A DNA stretch of 23,503 bases, from contig HF986740.1 in the NCBI GenBank assembly GCA_000433175.1, positions 21,980 through 45,482 on the forward strand, written 5' to 3'. Origin of the DNA: Prevotella sp. CAG:1058 (lineage in GTDB: Bacteria; Bacteroidota; Bacteroidia; Bacteroidales; Bacteroidaceae). How positions within the stretch are numbered: the stretch's first letter is position 1; each line of letters begins with the position of its first letter. The position numbers and the translations under genes are program-made. Shown in pieces: positions 15,601 to 23,503 of the stretch. The notes beneath the pieces were generated by a model, which saw only the letters and a list, made by a program, of their open reading frames with translations, was not told where the DNA came from and ran no database searches.

Positions 15601-16758
15601 TACAGCAACTGCGACTCGGTAGCCCTGCAATGCGGATGGTGGAGGGAACAGAAGACGAGCGACGCCGGCACGACACTCTACAAATGGCGCAACCCCGAAC
15701 TGAAGGGCGACCTGCTCGTAGCCACAGCATACCACAACGGCAAGGCCGTGGCTGCCGACACATTGGCAATGCCGTCGTTCCGCACATGGAACGAGCAGAT
15801 ACTGAAACCTGCAGACGGATATTTTTACCTGTACAACATAAACTGCGGAGGCGACACTTATACCGACATCTTCGCCACTGAGTGGACGCAGGACAATACT
15901 AAATGGTCGCGCTCATGGGGCAACAGGTTCTCCAAAGAAGTCAACCCTTACCAAGCCAGCCAGACGTCAAACCCGCTGCTGCCGGTTTCACCGCTGTTCC
16001 GCACGTCGCGCTTCGGCCGCCACGAGCTTTCATACTCGTTCCCGGTACGTCCGGGCGACTACCGTGTCGAGCTTTACTTCATCGAGCCGTGGTACGGCCC
16101 CGGTGCAAGCGAGACCACCGACTACGAAGGACTGCGCCTGTTCGACGTAGCCATCAACGACAGCACCTACATCAAAGACCTCGACATCTGGGCGCAGGCA
16201 CGCTACGCCAAGCCCTACAAGCGCGTGCTCGACGTGCACACACAGGGCGACAGGATAAAAATAGACTTCCCCAAAGTCAACGCCGGACAGGCCATAATCT
16301 CGGCAATAGCCATTGCCTCTAAAGACCCGAACGCTGCGGCAGACTATCCCGTAATCGAGAACGACAGCCTGTGGCGCAACTTCGACAAGGACATCCTGGT
16401 ACAGATGCCCGACAGCCTGCTGCCGCCACGCAACACCAACGGCATCAGCGTTGACGGAATGATTAAGGACGGCGCCATGACGTGGAACTTCAACGTAGGA
16501 GTGGCCAGCGTCTATGCAATACGCTTCCGCTACTACAACCCCGAAGCCCCGAGGACACTGCACGTGAAGATAACCGACCTCAACGGCGTAGTCTACAAGG
16601 AAGACGACATAACCTTCGTACAGACGCCGGAGAAGAAGACCAAGCGCCGCAATACCAGCATAACCACCGGCTCGCAGATAAATGCGGGCAGCTATGTGGT
16701 AACGCTTAGCGGCGAAGGACTCGACAAGATGTTGTTCGATAAATTAACGATTGAGTAA
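12649..16758 (+). CDS. Multidomain secreted enzyme: N-terminal beta-propeller (GH137-like) + GH2 + malectin-like domain
   Basis: 1369 residues with a signal peptide ending near SQAQ (residue 20) and a weak AGGA just before the ATG. Residues about 50-375 form a five-bladed beta-propeller-like domain with repeated blades (DTWYMTYVCYNGS, DRYWMTYIGGAG, YQFMMFYNAGG, LYVMFYFSAF, VVYHFYCAVNN); Glu167 and Glu247 are candidate active residues. Residues about 385-1000 are GH2: sugar-binding domain, immunoglobulin-like domain and barrel, with acid/base Glu777 (LQNEST) and nucleophile Glu847 (NGEYGAW). Residues about 1060-1230 look malectin-like (YRVELYFIEPWYG), followed by a further beta-rich domain. 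BT0996 of B. thetaiotaomicron combines GH137 (beta-L-arabinofuranosidase) and GH2 (beta-glucuronidase) against RG-II, which this layout matches. The GH137 call is by layout and context; GH43-like is the alternative. A palindromic array begins 19 bases after the stop. Confidence 0.82.
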   Translation: MVKNIILILLLLVSADSQAQNRRNRRAQAKAVVKTVVSQNEMRRVYEKARTPYKYGLVIAPESNDRKIDCPTVFREGDTWYMTYVCYNGSNGTNGRGYETWLAKSQDLLHWKTLGRVLAFGKEGWDMNQRGGFPALIDYEWGGSYNIQKFKDRYWMTYIGGAGTGYEAVNAPLSIGLASTDGDITQAHQWETYKKPILSYNDKNAQWWEQLTQYKSTVYMVDKEKFGYQFMMFYNAGGKDETHPKGERIGIAFSNDMKKWRRYKDNPIFAHDSDGTITGDAQIVKMGNLYVMFYFSAFNPTREYNAFNTFAASYDMIHWTDWQGEDLIYPSKPYDEMFAHKSCVIYHDGVVYHFYCAVNNSDQRGIAVATSKPMGKSEVNFPRPNATGKRFIASLNDNWEITYDRKTFVKDIPYNLDDYYGALQKIHGNLHGRADFKKKFTAPNMEGKQYFIRFEGVGTYAEVTLNGKRLGRYDIGRTTKTVDITNSVRKGGENELEVRVSHPKGITDMPWVCGGCSSEWGFSEGSQPFGIYRPVVLEITDKTRIEPYGAHIWNNATADSLFVETEVKNYGQTVDTISVISKICDKSGKQVIRLTDNITIKPGETKIVKQSSAIKDARLWSPEDPYLYTLNTILKRSGKATDDLATPFGVRTSSWPLNRNDGDQRFYLNGKPVFINGVCEYEHMFGQSHAFSDAQIDARIKEVKDAGFNAFRDAHQPHNLRYKDLIDKEGILWWPQFSAHIWYDTPQFRESFKRHLRQWVKERRNSPSIILWGLQNESTLPADFAKECMDIIKEMDPMCATMRLVTTCNGGDGTDWNVVQNWSGTYGGKLENYANELKRPDQLLNGEYGAWRSVGNHTGERYTEEKFCDILERKVQLAESVRDSVCGQFQWILQSHDNPGRRQPDEGLRRVDKVGPFNHKGIFTAWEQPTDALYMYKSHYTPADKEPMVYIVPFDVEKYIQKQKNEANGIVDSALVNISDEIRVYSNCDSVALQCGWWREQKTSDAGTTLYKWRNPELKGDLLVATAYHNGKAVAADTLAMPSFRTWNEQILKPADGYFYLYNINCGGDTYTDIFATEWTQDNTKWSRSWGNRFSKEVNPYQASQTSNPLLPVSPLFRTSRFGRHELSYSFPVRPGDYRVELYFIEPWYGPGASETTDYEGLRLFDVAINDSTYIKDLDIWAQARYAKPYKRVLDVHTQGDRIKIDFPKVNAGQAIISAIAIASKDPNAAADYPVIENDSLWRNFDKDILVQMPDSLLPPRNTNGISVDGMIKDGAMTWNFNVGVASVYAIRFRYYNPEAPRTLHVKITDLNGVVYKEDDITFVQTPEKKTKRRNTSITTGSQINAGSYVVTLSGEGLDKMLFDKLTIE

Positions 16759-16776
16759 CCCTCTGATATTCAACGC

Positions 16777-20030
<3,254 letters not shown>

Positions 20031-20031
20031 A

Positions 20032-20055
20032 GCGGACGCGGGAATGGCGTTCCGC
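20032..20055 (+). terminator. Hairpin just after the GH2 stop codon, possible weak terminator
   Basis: GCGGACGC (20032-20039) pairs with 20047-20055 with one bulged T, forming an 8-base-pair GC-rich stem with a 7-base loop directly after the TAA. No T-run follows, so full intrinsic termination is doubtful; it may stabilise the 3' end or reduce read-through into the next gene, which starts 46 bases further on. Confidence 0.35.
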
Positions 20056-20100
20056 CACACCGCAAAACAATATCCACCGAACTAATAAATACATAAATAT

Positions 20101-22914
20101 ATGAGAAAATTATTGATTTCAACTTTGTTTCTCGCTTCTTCCGTGACCGGAGCGTACGCCCAGGGCAGCGTCTACACGCAGCGCCAGTACCTCAGCGGAC
20201 AAGGAAGCGACGACATGGTGCAATGGGATTTCTATTGCACCGGAGGCAACAACTCAGGCAAGTGGACAAAAATCGGCGTACCGTCGTGCTGGGAACTTCA
20301 GGGCTTCGGCACTTACCAGTACGGCATGAAGTTTTACGGCAAGCCGTTCCCAGACGGCATAGCTGACGAGAAAGGCATGTACAAGTATGAGTTCACGCTG
20401 CCTGCCGAGTGGGCCAACCACCACATCGACCTCGTGTTTGAGGGCTCGATGACCGACACCGAGGTTATGATCAACAAGCGCAAGGCCGGCTCTATGCACC
20501 AGGGAGCGTTCTACCGCTTCACCTATGACGTAACCGACCGCGTGTTCTTCGGCGACAAGAAAAACCTGCTCGAGGTAACAGTCAGCAAGGAAAGCACCAA
20601 CAAGGGCGTCAACCTTGCCGAGCGCCGTGCCGACTATTGGAACTTCGGCGGCATCTTCCGCCCTGTGTTCATTGTGTGCAAACCGGCAATAAACATCGAG
20701 CGCACGGCTTTGGACGCCAGGGCTGACGGTACGTTCAACGCGTTCGTTCTGCTCAACCATACGCTAGAAGGAGCAAAGGTGCGCACCACCATCAGCGACA
20801 TGAGTGGCAAGAAAATTGCCGAAAACACCACCAATGTGAGGACGGGCAGCGACCATGCCGACGTATCATTCAAGGTGAACAACCCCAAATTGTGGACTGC
20901 CGAAACGCCAAACCGCTACCAGGTAGCCTTCGCCTTGATCGACGCAAACGGCAAAACGCTACACATTGAGAAGGACAAGTTCGGCTTCAGGACAATCGAA
21001 ACGCGCGCCGGAGACGGCCTCTACATCAACGGCAAGAAGGTAAACATCCGCGGTGTGAACCGCCACAGCTTCTGGCCGGAGACAGGACGCACGCTGAACA
21101 AGAAGCTCAACATAGCCGACGTGGAGCTTATCAAGAGCATGAACATGAACGCAGTGCGCCTGTCGCACTATCCGGCAGACCCCGATTTCTATGACGCTTG
21201 CGACAGTCTCGGACTGTATGTGATGAGCGAGCTTAGCGGTTGGCACGGCCACCACGAAACCATCAACGGACAAAAGCTCATCAAGGAAATGGTTACACGC
21301 GACGTCAACCATCCTTGTGTGATATGGTGGAGCAACGGAAACGAAAAAGGTTGGAACACTGAACTTGACGGAGAATTCCACAAATGGGACATCCAGAAAC
21401 GCCCCGTACTTCATCCTCAAGGCAACTTCGGAGGATACGAGACCATGCACTACCGCTCTTACGGCGAGAGCGAGGAATACATGCGCAAGCCCGAAATATT
21501 CATGCCGACTGAATTCCTGCACGCCCTTTACGATGGCGGAGCCGGCGCCGGACTCTATGACTACTGGGAACTCATGCGCTCATGGCCGCGCTGCGCAGGC
21601 GGATTCATCTGGGCTTATGCCGATGAAGGCGTTGTACGCACAGACCTTAACAACATGATTGACAACGTAGGCAACTACGGAGCCGACGGCATAGTAGGTC
21701 CGCACCACGAGAAGGAAGGCAGCTATTACACCGTAAAACAAATATGGAGCCCCGTTCAGATATCAATGCCGGAAAAGTTCAACGGTACCCTCAACGTTGA
21801 GAACCGCTACAATTTCCTCTCCCTGAACAAGTGCAAGTTCGACTATTCATACGTTAAATACACCGGCGCTGACACAAAGACGGTAAAGAATGGGACCGTA
21901 AACGGAGCCGACATTGCGCCCGACTCTAAAGGTACTATACAAATACCGGCCGCTCCTGCGGATGCCGACGCACTCAGCATTAAGGCTACAGACCAGTACG
22001 GTGAAGAAATCTTCACATGGGTTTTCAAGCTGAAAGATTCTGAAAACATTTACAAGGGCAAGTCGGGCGGCAACCGTCCCGTATTCGGCAACAACGAAGT
22101 GAAGGCAGGAAACGTGACATACAAGTTCTCTGCCACTGACGGAACGCTCGCAAGCGTGACCACACGCAAGGGCGATTACAAGTTCGACGGAGGTCCCAAG
22201 TTCTTCGCTTACCGCCGCTCTGACAGGTCGTTCGACCAGTTCTACAACCACGACGACCCTGAAGCAGAGAAGAAAAAGACCACTTACACTGAGTACGCCG
22301 ACCAGGGTAAGTTCGTCAGTCTGACGAGCAAGGACGGTGTAAACGACACTCTTATCGTAACAGCAGAATACGCTCTCGGCTCTCTCCAGAAGGCAGAGTG
22401 GCACATAGCTCCCGACGGAGGCGCACGCCTTGTTTACACATACAACTTCAACGGCGTGGTTGACCTTATGGGCGTTAAGTTCAATTTGCCCGAATCTGAA
22501 GTCGAAAGCAAGCAGTGGCTCGGCCACGGACCTTACCGCGTATGGAAAAACAGAGTACACGGTCCGCAGTTGGGAATATGGAGCAACGACTACAACGACC
22601 CCATTCCGGGCGAAAGTTTCACATATCCTGAGTTCAAGGGCTACTTTGCCGGAGTACAATGGATGAAGCTCAACACCAAGACCGGCACCATAACAATACA
22701 ACCGGGCACCGATAAAGAATACGTAGGAGTGTACCAACCGCGCGACGGACGCGACCAATTGCTCTACACTTTGCCCGAAACCGGAATCAGCATGATGCAG
22801 GTAATACCTGCCGTACGCAACAAGGTGAACACAACCGACCTCAACGGACCGTCGGCCCAGCCTGTATGGGCACGCGGAACGTACGTCGGCGAAGTAACAT
22901 TACACTTTGAATAA
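20101..22914 (+). CDS. GH2 family glycosidase, secreted (possibly beta-galacturonidase type)
   Basis: 937 residues with a signal peptide ending near AYAQ (residue 21), so periplasmic. Order of parts: sugar-binding domain (VPSCWELQGFGTYQYG, then YKYEFTLPAEW), immunoglobulin-like domain, TIM barrel with IRGVNRHSFWPETGRTL, acid/base Glu415 in SNGNEKGWN, and nucleophile Glu471 in MPTEFLHALYDGG, then GGFIWAYADEG and a long C-terminal beta-sandwich region with WLGHGPYRVWKNR. It lacks the GNESGWG and SEYAHAMGN words of the LacZ-like neighbour, so it belongs to a different GH2 subgroup. In the RG-II locus of B. thetaiotaomicron the GH2 next to BT0993 is BT0992, recalled as a beta-D-galacturonidase; an alpha-L-arabinopyranosidase (BT0983 type) is also possible. 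The following gene starts only 2 bases after its stop. Confidence 0.87.
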   Translation: MRKLLISTLFLASSVTGAYAQGSVYTQRQYLSGQGSDDMVQWDFYCTGGNNSGKWTKIGVPSCWELQGFGTYQYGMKFYGKPFPDGIADEKGMYKYEFTLPAEWANHHIDLVFEGSMTDTEVMINKRKAGSMHQGAFYRFTYDVTDRVFFGDKKNLLEVTVSKESTNKGVNLAERRADYWNFGGIFRPVFIVCKPAINIERTALDARADGTFNAFVLLNHTLEGAKVRTTISDMSGKKIAENTTNVRTGSDHADVSFKVNNPKLWTAETPNRYQVAFALIDANGKTLHIEKDKFGFRTIETRAGDGLYINGKKVNIRGVNRHSFWPETGRTLNKKLNIADVELIKSMNMNAVRLSHYPADPDFYDACDSLGLYVMSELSGWHGHHETINGQKLIKEMVTRDVNHPCVIWWSNGNEKGWNTELDGEFHKWDIQKRPVLHPQGNFGGYETMHYRSYGESEEYMRKPEIFMPTEFLHALYDGGAGAGLYDYWELMRSWPRCAGGFIWAYADEGVVRTDLNNMIDNVGNYGADGIVGPHHEKEGSYYTVKQIWSPVQISMPEKFNGTLNVENRYNFLSLNKCKFDYSYVKYTGADTKTVKNGTVNGADIAPDSKGTIQIPAAPADADALSIKATDQYGEEIFTWVFKLKDSENIYKGKSGGNRPVFGNNEVKAGNVTYKFSATDGTLASVTTRKGDYKFDGGPKFFAYRRSDRSFDQFYNHDDPEAEKKKTTYTEYADQGKFVSLTSKDGVNDTLIVTAEYALGSLQKAEWHIAPDGGARLVYTYNFNGVVDLMGVKFNLPESEVESKQWLGHGPYRVWKNRVHGPQLGIWSNDYNDPIPGESFTYPEFKGYFAGVQWMKLNTKTGTITIQPGTDKEYVGVYQPRDGRDQLLYTLPETGISMMQVIPAVRNKVNTTDLNGPSAQPVWARGTYVGEVTLHFE

Positions 22915-22916
22915 CA

Positions 22917-23503
22917 ATGAAAAAAATACTTTCCGTAATATTAACATGCGCCACCATGGCGCCTGTGACAGCGCAAACTACCATTCAGGACAATGCTCCT
23001 GAATGGTATAAGCGTTTCATGTCACCATCCGAAAAAGCCGCACCCTGGATGTTCTGGTACTGGATGTACGGCTGCGTTACAGACGAAGGCATACGCCTCG
23101 ACCTTAACGCCATGCGCGACGCAGGCATCAAAGGCTTCTACCTAATGCCAATAAAAGACGTCAGCGACGGGGCGCAATACAACGGCACAAGCAGACAGTT
23201 GTCTGCGGAATGGTGGAAACGCATTGACACAGTGTACAACACCGCCAACGAGCTCGGTCTCGAAATGGGCATACATTTCTCCGACGGTTTCGCCCTCGGA
23301 GGCGGCCCGTGGATTACCCCCGAAGAGTCCATGCAGCGCATAGTCTGGTCTGATACCATCGTTGAAGGCGGCAAACAAGAGATAACCCTGCCACGCCCTG
23401 CATGCAAGGAAAACTATTATGAAGACATAACGACGTTCGCCTACCCTGCCGATTACGTTGACGACAGGAAGCCTAAGGCGTCAGTCGAATTCCCGTTCCG
23501 CTC
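22917..23503 (+). CDS. GH106 alpha-L-rhamnosidase, N-terminal part (runs off the edge)
   Basis: Open from ATG at 22917 to the window end, about 195 residues, with no stop. Residues 1-20 are a signal peptide (MKKILSVILTCATMAPVTAQ). The start of the catalytic region then follows: KAAPWMFWYWMYGCVTDEGI, LDLNAMRDAGIKGFYLMPI, a segment with GLEMGIHFSDGFALGGGPWI and TPEESMQRIVWSDT. The W.W.MNG-like opening followed by a GGPWITPE-type segment is typical of GH106 alpha-L-rhamnosidases such as BT0986, which acts on RG-II. The catalytic residues lie beyond the window. It is 2 bases after the upstream GH2 stop and surely co-transcribed with it. Two strong hairpins fall inside its first 31 codons (22948-22962 and 22979-23008). 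Confidence 0.85.
   Translation, partial: MKKILSVILTCATMAPVTAQTTIQDNAPEWYKRFMSPSEKAAPWMFWYWMYGCVTDEGIRLDLNAMRDAGIKGFYLMPIKDVSDGAQYNGTSRQLSAEWWKRIDTVYNTANELGLEMGIHFSDGFALGGGPWITPEESMQRIVWSDTIVEGGKQEITLPRPACKENYYEDITTFAYPADYVDDRKPKASVEFPFR

Noticed and set aside
21847..22758. 303-residue open frame on the minus strand
   Set aside because: It lies fully inside the GH2 gene, its product is an unlikely mix rich in Val, Cys and Arg, and it reflects GC-rich codon use on the other strand. The antisense frames at 3302-4180 and 14149-14802 are rejected for the same reason.

Overview
The window is a 23.5-kb stretch with every convincing gene on the + strand, and it looks like part of a pectin polysaccharide utilization locus (PUL) from a Bacteroidales bacterium. 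The evidence for that lineage is the AraC-type regulator tail of hybrid two-component type, the DUF3826 protein, the dense cluster of secreted glycoside hydrolases and the scarcity of Shine-Dalgarno sites. The fairly GC-rich codon use and the intergenic AAAG..CTTT palindromes suggest a Prevotella-like genus, but that is an impression and not a proof.

Layout: (1) 3-251, C-terminal end of an AraC/HTCS regulator. (2) 252-630, a non-coding gap with a long hairpin and a small palindrome. (3) 631-2162, an ATGA-coupled pair: a secreted sugar isomerase/epimerase-like TIM barrel and a DUF3826 protein. (4) 2163-2379, an AT-ended inverted-repeat element that runs into the next start codon. (5) 2375-6273, a GH127-type enzyme coupled to a right-handed beta-helix protein (GH141-like). 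(6) 6559-16758, a tight four-gene run: MFS sugar transporter, GH78 without signal peptide, GH138-type lipoprotein, and a 1369-residue beta-propeller (GH137-like) + GH2 + malectin-like fusion. (7) 16929-22914, two secreted GH2 enzymes. (8) 22917 to the edge, the start of a GH106 alpha-L-rhamnosidase.

The set GH127, GH141, GH78, GH138, GH137-GH2, GH2, GH2, GH106 matches the enzymes known from Bacteroides thetaiotaomicron for rhamnogalacturonan II (RG-II). As far as I recall the locus numbers, it also follows the order BT1003-BT1002-BT1001-BT0997-BT0996-BT0993-BT0992-BT0986. The inferred job of the region is therefore periplasmic removal of the rare side-chain sugars of RG-II (aceric acid, L-fucose, L-rhamnose, L-arabinofuranose, glucuronate, galacturonate, galactose). 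Import through the MFS carrier and rhamnose release inside the cell by the leaderless GH78 would follow. No SusC/SusD pair lies in the window.

The most unusual non-coding signal is a family of three intergenic arrays (326-384, 6323-6391, 16777-16861). They are built from a 13-base imperfect palindrome of the form AAAGRYNRYCTTT, repeated at an exact 22-base period in 3, 3 and 4 units, and each lies shortly after a stop codon. Other notable points are a GH127 with Gln where the usual acid/base Glu sits, a GH78 with Asp in place of the usual general-acid Glu and no possible signal peptide, and a 217-bp intergenic element with nested inverted repeats.
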